Source of the DNA: Mojavia pulchra JT2-VF2
Lineage (GTDB): Bacteria > Cyanobacteriota > Cyanobacteriia > Cyanobacteriales > Nostocaceae
Assembly: GCA_019359325.1 (NCBI GenBank)
Contig: JAHHHN010000025.1
Coordinates: 25,594 to 89,593 of the forward strand
Direction: 5' to 3'
Length of the DNA: 64,000 nt
The translations under genes and the position numbers were made by a program. Below the pieces are notes generated by a model, which was not told where the DNA came from, did no database searches, and was given only the letters and a program-made list of their open reading frames with translations. How positions within the stretch are numbered: the first letter of the stretch is position 1; every line of letters starts with the position of its first letter. Below are positions 1 to 9,145 of the stretch, piece by piece.

Positions 1-171
1 TTCTACTGGTGGGAAATAGATGTTACTCATTACATTCTGAAGCTACTTGCATGGCTTGGAATCGTTTGGAATTTAAGAACTCCTCCCAGCCAAATCTATG
101 AACAATTGTCTTTAAAATCGGCAAATAAAACTTCTCAAATTATCAAGATTGGTGATAGCGATGTCGATTGA
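1..171 (+). CDS. acyl-lipid/acyl-CoA desaturase, C-terminal fragment
   Basis: The window opens inside a reading frame of 56 codons ending in TGA at 169-171. The visible residues include WWEIDVTHYILKLLAWLG followed by WNLRTPP, which resembles the C-terminal end of cyanobacterial delta-9-type (DesC-like) membrane desaturases, where a WEID motif precedes the last amphipathic helix. These enzymes introduce double bonds into membrane fatty acids using a di-iron centre held by three histidine boxes; those boxes lie upstream of the window and cannot be checked. The family assignment is therefore from the tail only. Substrate position (delta-9 or other) is not inferable. Confidence 0.7.
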   Translation, partial: FYWWEIDVTHYILKLLAWLGIVWNLRTPPSQIYEQLSLKSANKTSQIIKIGDSDVD

Positions 172-1021
172 ATAATAAAAGCTTCCCCTGTCTTGAAAAT
201 AAGGCAGAGGAGGCAGGGGGCAGAGGGGAAAGTACAGACGCGATTAATCGCGTCTTATACAATAACTCTCCCCTGCACAAGCGCAGGCTTTGAGAGATGT
301 GGTGAGAAATCCGGGTTAATGCCCCATGCCCATTGAAATAGCAAGTTTTCAGTGCGATCGCCGCTTTCGTAGCGACTGTCTTGAAAGTAAAGTAATCGCC
401 GAAATAGTAATTGCTGTCTCAAAAGCTATTTTGGCGACTCCCGAAACAGCAATTGCGATCGCTCTAGCGAGTGTTAGGTAATGTCTTTAATGTTGGGTAG
501 TTCACTCAGTATATTCCTGCAAAGTGAAGATAATTTGCCTGTTACCAGTGAAACACATTTTTTTTTGTGTTTCAGTATACAATAATTATTTTTTTAGATT
601 AAGATATTAATTTAGCGATTCCAGTAATTAGCAAAAGTTAATCAGCTTGTTGGTAATGGGTAATGGTGGCAGGAGAAATCAATGGTTCTTCCTAAGCCCC
701 AAACCCGAATGTCCAAGCACTTTTCCTGATTATCTGGGAGTGGTATTGTTAAGTAATTATACTTTTATTCAAAAATTGATAGTTCGGAATTTAAAACTAA
801 TGAACGCTATAGACTTTAAGCCATGCTGCCAAACTGCTCAACCAGTCAGCGAAAGGCTTAGTTGATTTTATTGCCCAACTCAAACTTAGCTGAGTTATGT
901 AGATTCCTGATAGTAGCAATCAGCCTAGCTTATCAGCATCTGCAATCCATACTTAAAGGAGAATTCCAAGCCACACATTTAATTTTATTAAGAAATATCA
1001 AGGTTTTGGCAAACTAGTTAT
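172..1021. other. long intergenic stretch with small repeats
   Basis: About 850 bases hold no convincing gene. There is a purine-rich GGCAG-type short repeat at about 200-230, a perfect 20-base palindrome at 236-255, HIP1 octamers and an AT-rich tract at 560-620. A 72-codon open frame at 647-865 has no recognisable product and lies in low-complexity sequence. The promoter of the downstream dehydrogenase gene is probably within the last 150 bases, but no clear boxes were identified. Confidence 0.6.
236..255. repeat. 20-base perfect palindrome (AGACGCGAT / ATCGCGTCT)
   Basis: AGACGCGATTAATCGCGTCT is its own reverse complement. The same GAGACnCGA...TCGnGTCTC theme occurs, imperfectly, in the 3' end of the alcohol dehydrogenase gene near 2154-2175. 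It is probably one member of a dispersed hairpin repeat family of Nostocales genomes. Confidence 0.65.
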
Positions 1022-2209
1022 ATGCCCAATCAATTTACTACTCAAACCTTGTCTACTCAAACCCCTAGTTCTTTATTAACTCTCACGATCGCCCCAACAA
1101 AGGTAATACGTGGTTCTAGCGTGTTGCAGACGGCATCAGAAGCGATCGCGCATTTAGGAAATCGCCCGTTAATTGTAGTAGGTAATAGCACTGTTGCAAT
1201 TAGCCAAGATTTGCAACCAATTTTAGAAAAACGGCAGTTGCAGATAGCCCAAGCCTCCTATGGTGCAGATTGCTGTGAAGCTAGCCTGAAATCTTTACGT
1301 AAGGCAGCAAAAGAACATAAAGCTGATCTCATTATCGGTGTTGGTGGTGGCAAAGCACTCGATACAGCTAAGTTAGTCGCACATCAATTACAGTTGCCAG
1401 TGGTGACAATTCCCACCTCAGCAGCTACCTGTGCAGCTTGGTCTGCCCTCTCAAATGTGTATTCTGAGCATGGGGCGTTTCTTTATGATGTGGCACTGTC
1501 TCGCTGTCCCGATTTACTCATACTCGATTACGACTTAATTCAAACTGCACCGCAACATACATTAGTGGCGGGAATTGGAGATGCGATCGCCAAATGGTAC
1601 GAAGCCTCAGTCAGTAGCGGCCATTCGCAACAAACTCTAATCATTGCCGCAGTGCAACAAGCACGAGTTTTGCGCGATATCTTATTGCAAAAGTCAGTAG
1701 ATGCCCTCAAAGAACCAGGTACTGAGGTTTGGCGAGAAGTCGTAGACGCCACAGTTTTAATGGCTGGAGTAATTGGTGGACTCGGAGGGGCCCAATGTCG
1801 TACTGTTGCCGCCCATGCCATACATAATGGTTTAACTCACATTGCGGGACATGGCAGTATTCATGGTGCAAAAGTCGCTTATGGTATCTTGGTGCAGCTG
1901 CGTTTAGAAGAAATGGTACAAGGCAATCAACTAGCTGCGGCATCTAGACAACAGTTGCTGAAGTTCTATGCAGAGATTGGACTGCCGCAAAAATTAAGCG
2001 ATTTGGGATTGGGCAATATTACACTCAGTGAACTGCAAACAGCCGCTGAAATTGCTTTATCTCCTAATTCTGACATCCATCGGCTACCCTTTAAAGTGGC
2101 GGTGGAACAGTTAATGGCCGCGATGGTTTCTACCACTGCACCAATAGATAGTCGAGACACGACAAATCGCGTCTCATCAAGGGGAATAAGTGACGAGGTT
2201 GAGGAATGA
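1022..2209 (+). CDS. iron-containing (GldA-type) alcohol dehydrogenase family protein
   Basis: A 395-residue protein of the glycerol dehydrogenase / iron-type alcohol dehydrogenase fold. The nucleotide-binding GVGGGKALDTAK motif (residues about 106-117) is intact. Metal ligands align with GldA: Asp187 in GIGDAIAKW, His268 in HNG and His281 in HGAKVAYG; the loop between the two histidines is shorter than in bacterial GldA. The enzyme would oxidise or reduce a polyol or aldehyde with NAD(P) in the cytoplasm; the substrate is unknown. The stop codon overlaps the start of the aminotransferase (ATGA), so the two are translationally coupled and probably act in one pathway. The last 20 or so codons come from a hairpin repeat (see 2148-2186) and are unlikely to be part of the ancestral enzyme. 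Confidence 0.88.
   Translation: MPNQFTTQTLSTQTPSSLLTLTIAPTKVIRGSSVLQTASEAIAHLGNRPLIVVGNSTVAISQDLQPILEKRQLQIAQASYGADCCEASLKSLRKAAKEHKADLIIGVGGGKALDTAKLVAHQLQLPVVTIPTSAATCAAWSALSNVYSEHGAFLYDVALSRCPDLLILDYDLIQTAPQHTLVAGIGDAIAKWYEASVSSGHSQQTLIIAAVQQARVLRDILLQKSVDALKEPGTEVWREVVDATVLMAGVIGGLGGAQCRTVAAHAIHNGLTHIAGHGSIHGAKVAYGILVQLRLEEMVQGNQLAAASRQQLLKFYAEIGLPQKLSDLGLGNITLSELQTAAEIALSPNSDIHRLPFKVAVEQLMAAMVSTTAPIDSRDTTNRVSSRGISDEVEE
2148..2186. repeat. dispersed hairpin repeat forming the C-terminal codons of the dehydrogenase
   Basis: The segment contains GAGACACGACAAATCGCGTCTC, an imperfect palindrome of the same family as 236-255. It encodes part of the tail (DSRDTTNRVSS) of the dehydrogenase, after the last conserved helix. 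This suggests the original stop was displaced by repeat insertion while the coupling to the next gene was kept. Confidence 0.55.
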
Positions 2210-3417
2210 GTTTGGATTGGATTGTACCAGCAGAACGTATACAGAAGTTGCCACCTTATGTGTTTGCCCGTCTAGATGAACTCAAGGCGAAAGCAAGGGA
2301 ACAAGGGCTGGATTTAATAGATTTGGGCATGGGAAACCCCGATGGCGCAACACCACAACCAGTGGTAGAAGCAGCAATCAAGGCTTTGCAAAATCCGGCA
2401 AATCACGGTTATCCTCCTTTTGAAGGCACTGCTAGTTTTCGCCGTGCTATCACAAATTGGTACAATCGCCGTTATGGTGTCGTTCTCGATCCCGATAGTG
2501 AAGCTTTGCCGCTACTCGGTTCTAAAGAGGGATTAGCGCACCTCGCGATCGCCTACATTAACCCTGGTGATTTAGTTCTTGTACCTTCTCCCGCTTATCC
2601 TGCCCATTTTCGCGGCCCGGTAATTGCTGGGGGGCAAGTTTATAGCTTAATTCTCAAACCAGAAAATGACTGGTTAATTGATTTAGCGGCTATTCCTGAC
2701 GAGGTTGCCGAAAAAGCCAAAATACTTTATTTCAATTATCCCAGCAATCCGACTGCTGCCACTGCACCCCGCGAATTTTTTGAAGAAATCGTTGCCTTCG
2801 CCCGTAAATATGAAATTCTTTTGGTGCATGACTTGTGTTATGCCGAGTTAGCTTTTGATGGTTATCAACCGACTAGCTTGTTAGAAATTCCCGGTGCGAA
2901 AGATATTGGTGTAGAGTTTCACACCTTATCCAAAACTTATAATATGGCAGGCTGGCGTGTGGGGTTTGTGGTAGGTAACCGCCATGTAATTCAAGGTTTA
3001 CGCACCCTGAAAACGAACTTGGATTACGGCATTTTTGCTGCCTTGCAAACAGCCGCCGAAACCGCTTTGCAACTACCAGATGTATATTTACATGAAGTTC
3101 AACAACGTTACCGCACCCGCCGCGATTTCCTCATTCAAGGATTAGGAGAATTAGGTTGGGATATCCCTAAAACGAAGGCGACAATGTATCTTTGGGTGAA
3201 ATGTCCTGTTGGGGTTAGTTCAACGGATTTTGCCTTGAATGTATTGCAGCAAACTGGTGTTGTAGTGACTCCAGGTAATGCCTTTGGAGTTGCAGGCGAA
3301 GGATATGCGCGGATTAGTTTGATTGCAGAGTGCGATCGCCTGGGTGAAGCTTTGCAGAGATTTAAACAAGCCGGTATCCGCTATCAAGCCGAAGCTGTAA
3401 TCTCTGGTTCAGAATAA
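2206..3417 (+). CDS. class I/II PLP-dependent aminotransferase (aspartate/LL-DAP aminotransferase-like)
   Basis: A 403-residue fold-type I aminotransferase. The Schiff-base lysine is Lys243 in SKTYNMAGWRVGF; the FNYPSNPT motif and the Arg in YARISL near the C-terminus bind PLP and the substrate carboxylate. Close relatives in cyanobacteria are annotated as aspartate aminotransferase or LL-diaminopimelate aminotransferase; the sequence alone does not separate these. It starts inside the stop of the upstream dehydrogenase (ATGA overlap), which supports co-translation. Full family length, no sign of damage. An arsenic operon begins 28 bases downstream but is functionally unrelated. Confidence 0.9.
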   Translation: MSLDWIVPAERIQKLPPYVFARLDELKAKAREQGLDLIDLGMGNPDGATPQPVVEAAIKALQNPANHGYPPFEGTASFRRAITNWYNRRYGVVLDPDSEALPLLGSKEGLAHLAIAYINPGDLVLVPSPAYPAHFRGPVIAGGQVYSLILKPENDWLIDLAAIPDEVAEKAKILYFNYPSNPTAATAPREFFEEIVAFARKYEILLVHDLCYAELAFDGYQPTSLLEIPGAKDIGVEFHTLSKTYNMAGWRVGFVVGNRHVIQGLRTLKTNLDYGIFAALQTAAETALQLPDVYLHEVQQRYRTRRDFLIQGLGELGWDIPKTKATMYLWVKCPVGVSSTDFALNVLQQTGVVVTPGNAFGVAGEGYARISLIAECDRLGEALQRFKQAGIRYQAEAVISGSE

Positions 3418-3445
3418 AGATAGCAAACTTGAAAAAATCAAATTG

Positions 3446-3775
3446 ATGCTAACCCCCTCTGCTGCCATCCCCCATTTAATTGTCGCAGGCTTTCATGCCC
3501 TTTCTGACCCCATAAGGATTAGTGTGCTGGAACTACTGCGACAGCAAGAATTATGTGTGTGTGACTTGTGCGACGCTTTGGGGGTAACTCAGTCAAAGCT
3601 GTCATTTCACCTCAAAACCCTCAAGGAAGCTGGCTTAGTTAATTCTCGTCAAGAAGGACGCTGGATTTATTACAGCCTCAATATCTCTCAATTCGTTGCC
3701 TTAGAGAAATATTTAGCTGATTACAGCCGCTTCAGCCAGATATTGCCTGCGCGTACCTGCAATAAGCCTTCCTAA
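3446..3775 (+). CDS. arsR: ArsR family arsenic-responsive repressor
   Basis: A 109-residue winged-helix ArsR/SmtB repressor. The As(III)-binding motif CVCDLC places Cys37, Cys39 and Cys42 in the recognition-helix region, matching the Cys32-34-37 arrangement of classic ArsR. The DNA-binding segment VTQSKLSFHLKTLKEAGLV and wing QEGRWIYYSLN follow. ATG at 3446 is chosen over the TTG one codon upstream. It is the first gene of the arsenic cluster; candidate operators lie just downstream, so the rest of the operon probably has its own ArsR-controlled promoter. A tight ATCAA-A-TTGAT palindrome overlaps its own start region. Confidence 0.92.
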   Translation: MLTPSAAIPHLIVAGFHALSDPIRISVLELLRQQELCVCDLCDALGVTQSKLSFHLKTLKEAGLVNSRQEGRWIYYSLNISQFVALEKYLADYSRFSQILPARTCNKPS

Positions 3776-3777
3776 TA

Positions 3778-3795
3778 CATCAAGTTTTTTTGATG
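3778..3795. promoter_or_regulatory. ArsR operator 1 (ATCAA-N6-TTGAT)
   Basis: CATCAA, six bases, TTGATG form a perfect inverted repeat immediately after the arsR stop codon. The core ATCAA-N6-TTGAT is the element described for ArsR of Synechocystis, from established knowledge. The second copy lies 53 bases downstream. Confidence 0.65.
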
Positions 3796-3824
3796 AATTT
3801 TTGTATATAGAGCGATGTTTGTCA

Positions 3825-3853
3825 TTGACATATCAATTTTTTTTGAAATGATA
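3825..3853 (+). promoter_or_regulatory. candidate promoter of the ars structural genes with operator 2
   Basis: A consensus -35 TTGACA is at 3825-3830; a weak -10 candidate ATGATA follows 17 bases later at 3848-3853. Between them, 3832-3847 reads ATCAA-N6-TTGAA, one mismatch from the operator consensus. A repressor bound there would block RNA polymerase. The -10 assignment is uncertain. Confidence 0.5.
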
Positions 3854-3892
3854 GACATATAGCTTTAAATACAACCCACGGTGGTGAGGTCA

Positions 3893-4951
3893 ATGCAGGC
3901 AAAAGCGAAAAAATTGGCTCTTGCTCTAGGGATATGTGCATTAGCAAGTAGTTGCTCGACTACATCTAATATCGATAATCAAACTCAGTCACAGCAGAAA
4001 GTAAGCCAAGTAAGCAATCCTCAAACGATTGCCAGAATTAAGATTGACGGTTCGAGTACTGTACATCCAATTACACAGGCGATCGCGAAAGAATTTCAAA
4101 CAACCTCCAAAAATAACGCCCAAGTTCAACTGAACATTTCCGGTACTAGTGGCGGCTTTGAAAAATTCTGTGCTGGAGAAACTGATATAACCAATGCCTC
4201 TCGACCAATTTTAAAACAAGAGATGGAAGCTTGTAATCAAAATGGTGTGAGGTACTTCGAGTTACCGATTGCTTTTGATGCGCTAACTATCGCCGTTCAT
4301 CCGCAAAACAATTGGGCGAAAGATATTACCGTAGCTGAATTAAAGAAGATTTGGGAACCCGCTGCTGAAGGGAAAATCACTCGATGGAACCAAGTGCGTG
4401 CATCTTGGCCCGATCGCCCCCTAAATTTATATGGTGCTGGTAAAAAATCAGGTACTTTTGATTACTTTACAGAGGCAACTGTAGGAAAAGTCAGAGCTAG
4501 CCGTAACGACTACACAGCTAGCGAAGATGATAATGTTTTAGTCCAAGGTATTAGTAAAGACCCAAATGCTTTAGGTTATTTTGGATACTCTTATTATGAA
4601 GAAAACCAAGGTAAATTAAAAGCTGTTGCAGTCAACAACGGCAAAGGTGCTGTGTTGCCATCACGGGAAACAGTAGAAAAAGCACAATATCAGCCACTAT
4701 CCCGACCTTTATTTATCTACGCTAATTTCGAGTATTCACAAAAGAAACCAGCAGTAAAAGATTTTTTAGATTTCTACCTCAAGAATGCACCAACCACAGC
4801 AACTTCTGTAGGCTATGTCCCTTTACCAGATGAAGCTTACAACCTCGATTATGTTCACTTCAACAAAGGCAAAGTAGGAACAGTGTTTGAGGGAGAAGCT
4901 GAGTTGAACCTGACGATTGGTGAGTTATTACGCAAACAAGCAAAGTTTTAG
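3893..4951 (+). CDS. pstS: PstS-family phosphate/arsenate-binding lipoprotein
   Basis: A periplasmic substrate-binding protein of the PstS type. It has a lipoprotein signal with lipobox LASSC (Cys about residue 21) and the oxyanion-binding segments DGSSTVHPI and [14 protein letters not shown], with [12 protein letters not shown] later. ATG at 3893 is preferred over the GTG codons at 3881 because a GAGG Shine-Dalgarno sits just upstream and the signal peptide then begins normally. No pstCAB genes follow; the neighbours are arsenic genes. A specialised phosphate-selective scavenger, or an arsenate-binding protein, would make sense in this operon; this role is inference. Phosphate-binding PstS and arsenate-binding homologues cannot be separated by eye. 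Confidence 0.85.
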   Translation: MQAKAKKLALALGICALASSCSTTSNIDNQTQSQQKVSQVSNPQTIARIKIDGSSTVHPITQAIAKEFQTTSKNNAQVQLNISGTSGGFEKFCAGETDITNASRPILKQEMEACNQNGVRYFELPIAFDALTIAVHPQNNWAKDITVAELKKIWEPAAEGKITRWNQVRASWPDRPLNLYGAGKKSGTFDYFTEATVGKVRASRNDYTASEDDNVLVQGISKDPNALGYFGYSYYEENQGKLKAVAVNNGKGAVLPSRETVEKAQYQPLSRPLFIYANFEYSQKKPAVKDFLDFYLKNAPTTATSVGYVPLPDEAYNLDYVHFNKGKVGTVFEGEAELNLTIGELLRKQAKF

Positions 4952-5036
4952 GGATCTAGGGGGTTGGGTGCTGGAAGGCAGGATTTTTCCCAATCCCTTT
5001 GAAATGCTGTCCATTTAAATAGCAGTAGGAAATTTG

Positions 5037-6059
5037 ATGAGAATACGTGTTGGAATCAACGGATTTGGTAGGATTGGACGGCTAGCTCTGCGGGCTGCTT
5101 GGGGTTGGCCGGAACTAGAGTTTGTCCATATCAACGAAATAAAAGGTGGAGCAGTCGCGGCGGCTCATTTACTCAAGTTCGATTCTGTACACGGGCGATG
5201 GGAACCAGAAGTAGAAGCACAGGGCGATGGCATCCTTATTGATGGTACACCTCTAAGCTTTAGCGAGTATTCCCAACCTGGTGAAATTCCTTGGGAAGAT
5301 TTAGGTATTGATTTAGTACTAGAATGCTCCGGCAAATTTAGAACGACCGCCACCCTTGACCCCTATTTCAAGCGAGGAGTGCAGAAGGTAATTGTAGCTG
5401 CTCCAGTCAAGGAAGGAGCGTTAAATATCGTTATGGGAGTCAACGACCACCTTTACGAGCCTGAGCAACATCATCTTCTAACCGCTGCCTCCTGCACTAC
5501 CAACTGTTTAGCTCCTGTTGTCAAGGTGATTCATGAAGGGTTAGGCATTAAGCATGGGGTAATTACAACAATCCATGACAACACTAATACTCAAACTATC
5601 GTCGATGCTCCTCATAAGGATCTGCGTCGGGCACGAGCTACCAGCTTGTCTTTGATTCCAACATCAACTGGATCAGCAACAGCTATAGGACTAATTTATC
5701 CCGAACTCAACGGCAAACTTAATGGTCTAGCAGTGCGGGTTCCACTACTCAATGCTTCTTTGACAGACTGTGTATTTGAAGTTGTGCGACCAACAACTGT
5801 CGAAGAGATTAATAGCTTGTTAAAAGCTGCTTCTGAGCGCGCACCGCTCAAAGGTATTTTAGGCTATGAAGAACGGCCTTTGGTATCTATCGACTATAAA
5901 GACGATCCTCGGTCTTCTATCATTGATGCCCTCTCCACAATGGTAGTAGACCAGACGCAAGTAAAAGTACTGGCTTGGTATGACAACGAATGGGGCTACG
6001 CCAACCGCATGGTTGAACTAGCCCGTAAGGTCGCTTTGAGTTTGAAGGATTCAAAGTGA
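5037..6059 (+). CDS. ArsJ-associated glyceraldehyde-3-phosphate dehydrogenase
   Basis: A 340-residue GAPDH with the Rossmann motif [14 protein letters not shown], the catalytic Cys153 in SCTTNCLAP and the conserved [13 protein letters not shown]-terminal motif. ATG at 5037 has AGGA six bases upstream. In organisms with ArsJ, a dedicated GAPDH uses arsenate in place of phosphate to make 1-arseno-3-phosphoglycerate, which ArsJ exports; this is established for gapdh-arsJ pairs. The arsJ gene follows directly, which strongly supports this role rather than glycolysis. It is a complete, undamaged gene. Confidence 0.9.
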   Translation: MRIRVGINGFGRIGRLALRAAWGWPELEFVHINEIKGGAVAAAHLLKFDSVHGRWEPEVEAQGDGILIDGTPLSFSEYSQPGEIPWEDLGIDLVLECSGKFRTTATLDPYFKRGVQKVIVAAPVKEGALNIVMGVNDHLYEPEQHHLLTAASCTTNCLAPVVKVIHEGLGIKHGVITTIHDNTNTQTIVDAPHKDLRRARATSLSLIPTSTGSATAIGLIYPELNGKLNGLAVRVPLLNASLTDCVFEVVRPTTVEEINSLLKAASERAPLKGILGYEERPLVSIDYKDDPRSSIIDALSTMVVDQTQVKVLAWYDNEWGYANRMVELARKVALSLKDSK

Positions 6060-6096
6060 TTGGGCATTGATTATTAGTAAGCAAAAAAATTCTTTA

Positions 6097-6131
6097 CCAA
6101 TCCCCAATCCCCAGTTCCCAGCCCCCAATTT
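6097..6131 (+). repeat. heptanucleotide tandem repeat tract (CCAATCC type)
   Basis: Five 7-base units (CCAATCC, CCAATCC, CCAGTTC, CCAGCCC, CCAATTT) lie between the GAPDH gene and arsJ. They resemble the short tandemly repeated repetitive (STRR) sequences of heterocystous cyanobacteria. The tract keeps the arsJ frame open upstream and would add a false N-terminus if a TTG at 6067 were taken as start. Confidence 0.75.
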
Positions 6132-6135
6132 TCTC

Positions 6136-7398
6136 ATGACTTCTACTACAGCTTCTCGCGCCAATTTCAAGAACTATATCTTGGTCACCCTCGCCTATTG
6201 GGGTTTTACCATTACCGATGGGGCCCTGCGAATGCTGGTGCTGCTCTACTTCAACAAAATTGGCTATACCCCACTACAAATTGCCTTTCTATTTCTGTTC
6301 TACGAAGTCTTTGGGGTAATTACGAACTTCTTAGGCGGTTGGATTGGCTCTCAGCTGGGGCTTAAGGTGACGCTTTATACTGGCATCGGACTACAGATTT
6401 TCTCTCTGGTGATGCTCTCATGCCTCAATCCCAGCTGGGTACAGTGGATTGCAGTCCTTTATGTAATGGTGGCTCAGGCATTTTCTGGGATTGCTAAAGA
6501 CCTGACCAAGATGAGTTCTAAGAGTGCGATTCGGTTGGTAGTGCCCCAGGATGCCCAATCTTCTTTGTTCAAGTGGGTAGCAGTACTGACTGGTTCTAAG
6601 AATGCTCTCAAAGGAGTTGGCTTCTTTGTTGGTAGCGCACTTCTAGGTTTAGTTGGCTTCGTTAATTCTCTGTGGATTATGGCAGTGGGACTGTTCTTGA
6701 TTATGTTCACTGGGCTAATGCTGCCCAAAGGAATGGGCAAAATCAAGAAGAAAGTCAAGTTTAGCCAACTATTTTCTAAGAGCCAAGAAATTAACATACT
6801 CTCAGCTGCTCGATTCTTTCTCTTTGGTTCCCGTGATGTCTGGTTTGTAGTGGGATTGCCAGTATTTTTGCGGGGGCCTTTAGGCTGGTCGTTTTATCAA
6901 GTTGGTGGATTTTTGGCGTGTTGGGTAATTGGCTACGGCATTATTCAGTCTTTAGCACCGACACTGATCCAGCGACTTGGCTCTGGTCGTCCGCCGCAAT
7001 CAAAGACTATCCAGTTTTGGACATTTACCTTAACAGTCGTTCCAGGCGCGATCGCCCTTGCTCTTCAATTAGGTGTACCTGCCAATATTGCGATCGTTGG
7101 TGGACTCCTGATTTTTGGCGTGGTATTTGCCTTTAACTCAGCAGTTCACTCTTATTTAGTGTTGGCATTTACCGATGATGACAAGGTAGCGCTGAATGTG
7201 GGTTTCTACTATATGGCTAACTCTGGTGGTCGATTGGTAGGTACTGTCTTGTCGGGTTTAATCTACCAGCTTTACGGGTTGGTGGGTTGTTTGTGGGCAT
7301 CCATGTTCTTTGTACTAGCAGCAGCAGTCATTTCGTTAAAGTTACCCAATCCGCAACCAAGCAAAGCGATCGCCTGGAAAGCCGGAGATGGAGATTGA
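6136..7398 (+). CDS. arsJ: organoarsenical efflux MFS transporter ArsJ
   Basis: A roughly 420-residue, 12-segment major facilitator protein beginning MTSTTASRANFKNYILVT. ATG at 6136 is chosen because upstream codons derive from a heptanucleotide repeat. ArsJ exports 1-arseno-3-phosphoglycerate, the unstable product of the partner GAPDH, which breaks down to arsenate outside the cell. The assignment rests on the family-typical N-terminal segment (YWGFTITDGALRMLVLL) and on the adjacent GAPDH gene. Hydrophobic segments alternate with short polar loops through the whole length; a central basic loop (GKIKKKVKFSQ) separates the two halves. It sits in the inner membrane and works with the GAPDH as a two-gene arsenate detoxification module. 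Confidence 0.9.
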   Translation: MTSTTASRANFKNYILVTLAYWGFTITDGALRMLVLLYFNKIGYTPLQIAFLFLFYEVFGVITNFLGGWIGSQLGLKVTLYTGIGLQIFSLVMLSCLNPSWVQWIAVLYVMVAQAFSGIAKDLTKMSSKSAIRLVVPQDAQSSLFKWVAVLTGSKNALKGVGFFVGSALLGLVGFVNSLWIMAVGLFLIMFTGLMLPKGMGKIKKKVKFSQLFSKSQEINILSAARFFLFGSRDVWFVVGLPVFLRGPLGWSFYQVGGFLACWVIGYGIIQSLAPTLIQRLGSGRPPQSKTIQFWTFTLTVVPGAIALALQLGVPANIAIVGGLLIFGVVFAFNSAVHSYLVLAFTDDDKVALNVGFYYMANSGGRLVGTVLSGLIYQLYGLVGCLWASMFFVLAAAVISLKLPNPQPSKAIAWKAGDGD

Positions 7399-7425
7399 TT
7401 AACTATTACTTTTAGGTTTAAAGCG

Positions 7426-8577
7426 ATGAGTATCAATCCACAGGCCAATAAAGCTCCAATGCAAGCTGGGAGCAACCTAAGCTTTTTTGAAAGATATCTC
7501 ACCGTTTGGGTTTTTTTGTGCATCTTCATAGGAATTGTACTGGGGAGATTATTTCCAGGAATAGCGGTAACCCTAGATTCGATCAGCGTATATCAAGTAT
7601 CAATCCCTATTGCAATGTGTCTGTTTTTCATGATGTACCCCATCATGGTCAAGATTGACTTTACTCAAGCTGCAAATGCTATCCGCGCTCCTAAACCAGT
7701 GCTTCTCACCTTGGTGGTAAACTGGCTAATTAAACCATTCACAATGGTAGTATTTGCCCAGTTTTTTTTGGGATGGTTATTTTGCCCATTAATTACAGGT
7801 ACTGAATTAATTCGTGGTAGCGAAGTAGCACTAACAAATTCGTACATTGCTGGGACAATTTTACTGGGAATTGCTCCTTGTACAGCAATGGTGCTGCTGT
7901 GGGGATATCTTTCTTACGGTAATCAAGGTCACACCTTGGTGATGGTATCAGTTAATTCTTTAACAATGCTGTTTTTGTACGCACCTTTGGGAAGGTGGCT
8001 ACTAGCAGCAAATGATTTAACTGTACCCTGGCAAACGATTGTTTTTTCGGTGCTAATTTATGTAGGGTTGCCCTTATTAGCAGGAATGTACAGTCGTTAT
8101 TGGATTTTCAAACACAAAGGTAGAGAGTGGTTTGAAAAGCGATTTTTAAAGTATCTCAGTCCTGTTGCTATTAGTGCCTTGCTGATTACTTTAGTCTTGC
8201 TATTTGCGTTTAAGGGTGAGTTGATAGTCAACAATCCCTTACATATCTTATTAATAGCTGTACCGCTATTCATTCAAACTAATTTCATTTTTTTGATTAG
8301 TTATGTAGCAGCGTTGAAACTCAATTTATCGTATGAAGACGCCGCACCCGCAGCATTAATCGGAGCCAGCAATCACTTTGAAGTTGCTATTGCCACTGCT
8401 GTGATGCTGTTTGGCTTAAATTCTGGCGCTGCACTGGCCACGGTGGTAGGAGTTTTAATCGAAGTTCCAGTAATGTTGATGCTGGTTGAGTTCTGTAAAC
8501 GAACTGCGGCTTGGTTTCCACGAGAACCGGAAAAGGCAACACTACGAGATCCGCGCTGTATTAATTATTGGGAGTAA
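7426..8577 (+). CDS. acr3: Acr3-family arsenite efflux transporter
   Basis: A 383-residue ten-segment membrane protein of the Acr3 (ArsB-analogue) family. The essential cysteine of the fourth transmembrane segment is Cys152 in [15 protein letters not shown], and the conserved [13 protein letters not shown] motif is present near residues 305-318. It exports As(III) using the proton motive force. In this operon it disposes of arsenite produced by ArsC and by ArsI. The gene follows arsJ by 27 bases, so both efflux systems are probably made from one transcript. Ends RDPRCINYW, as in other Acr3 proteins. Confidence 0.95.
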   Translation: MSINPQANKAPMQAGSNLSFFERYLTVWVFLCIFIGIVLGRLFPGIAVTLDSISVYQVSIPIAMCLFFMMYPIMVKIDFTQAANAIRAPKPVLLTLVVNWLIKPFTMVVFAQFFLGWLFCPLITGTELIRGSEVALTNSYIAGTILLGIAPCTAMVLLWGYLSYGNQGHTLVMVSVNSLTMLFLYAPLGRWLLAANDLTVPWQTIVFSVLIYVGLPLLAGMYSRYWIFKHKGREWFEKRFLKYLSPVAISALLITLVLLFAFKGELIVNNPLHILLIAVPLFIQTNFIFLISYVAALKLNLSYEDAAPAALIGASNHFEVAIATAVMLFGLNSGAALATVVGVLIEVPVMLMLVEFCKRTAAWFPREPEKATLRDPRCINYWE

Positions 8578-8636
8578 ATCCATGTACCACGACGTTCTTT
8601 ATGATTAATTATTAAATTCTACAAGGAGCAAATGTT

Positions 8637-9065
8637 ATGGCAGTTTTGAAAACTCATGTGGCTTTGAATGTTACCGAAATTGACAAGTCAGTAGCATTTT
8701 ATCGCGCGATGTTTGGTTTAGAACCTATGAAATATAAGGCTGACTACGCTAAGTTTGATATTTCCAACCCAGCGTTAAACTTGACACTCAACCTAGCTGC
8801 TAGTGTGCAGACTGGTGGCGCATTGTCTCATTTGGGTGTACAGGTGGAAAGCACAGAAGAAGTACAAGCAGCTATCAGACGCTTTACTGAGGCTGGATTA
8901 GCATTATTCACCGAAGAAAATACTGATTGTTGCTACGCTTTGCAAGACAAAGTGTGGGTAACAGATCCAAATGGTAATAAATGGGAAGTATTTGTAGTGA
9001 AGGTGGCAGACACAGCACCCAGCAAAGAAGTAGCACCAACTTTGAAAAAACCGTGTTGTGCGTAA
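8637..9065 (+). CDS. arsI: ArsI/CadI-type C-As lyase (vicinal oxygen chelate fold)
   Basis: A 142-residue dioxygenase-like protein. The organoarsenical-binding cysteine pair is Cys98-Cys99 in NTDCCYA; predicted Fe(II) ligands are His7, His65 and Glu117 (KWEVF). ArsI cleaves the C-As bond of methylarsenite and aromatic arsenicals, giving As(III); the family has been studied in Nostoc. An additional Cys-Cys pair occurs at the extreme C-terminus (KKPCCA) and may help metalloid capture. A good AAGGAG ribosome site precedes ATG 8637. Related cadmium-induced CadI proteins share the fold, but the operon favours arsenic. Confidence 0.92.
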   Translation: MAVLKTHVALNVTEIDKSVAFYRAMFGLEPMKYKADYAKFDISNPALNLTLNLAASVQTGGALSHLGVQVESTEEVQAAIRRFTEAGLALFTEENTDCCYALQDKVWVTDPNGNKWEVFVVKVADTAPSKEVAPTLKKPCCA

Positions 9066-9072
9066 AGAAAAA

Positions 9073-9094
9073 TTCGGGCGGTCTTCCGCCCGAA
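9073..9094 (+). terminator. GC-rich hairpin between arsI and arsC
   Basis: TTCGGGCGG and CCGCCCGAA form a perfect 9-base-pair stem with a 4-base loop just after the arsI stop. No strong T-run follows, so it may attenuate or stabilise the transcript rather than fully terminate it. Confidence 0.5.
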
Positions 9095-9145
9095 ACTTCA
9101 ATTAATGCCGAACAAAGATAGAAAAAATCAAGAATTCACCTGAGC

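Noticed and set aside
647..865. 72-codon plus-strand frame in the first gap
   Set aside because: No start context, no recognisable product, odd composition.
6067..6135. Extended N-terminus for arsJ from a TTG codon
   Set aside because: The codons come from heptanucleotide repeats; ATG 6136 begins the conserved protein.
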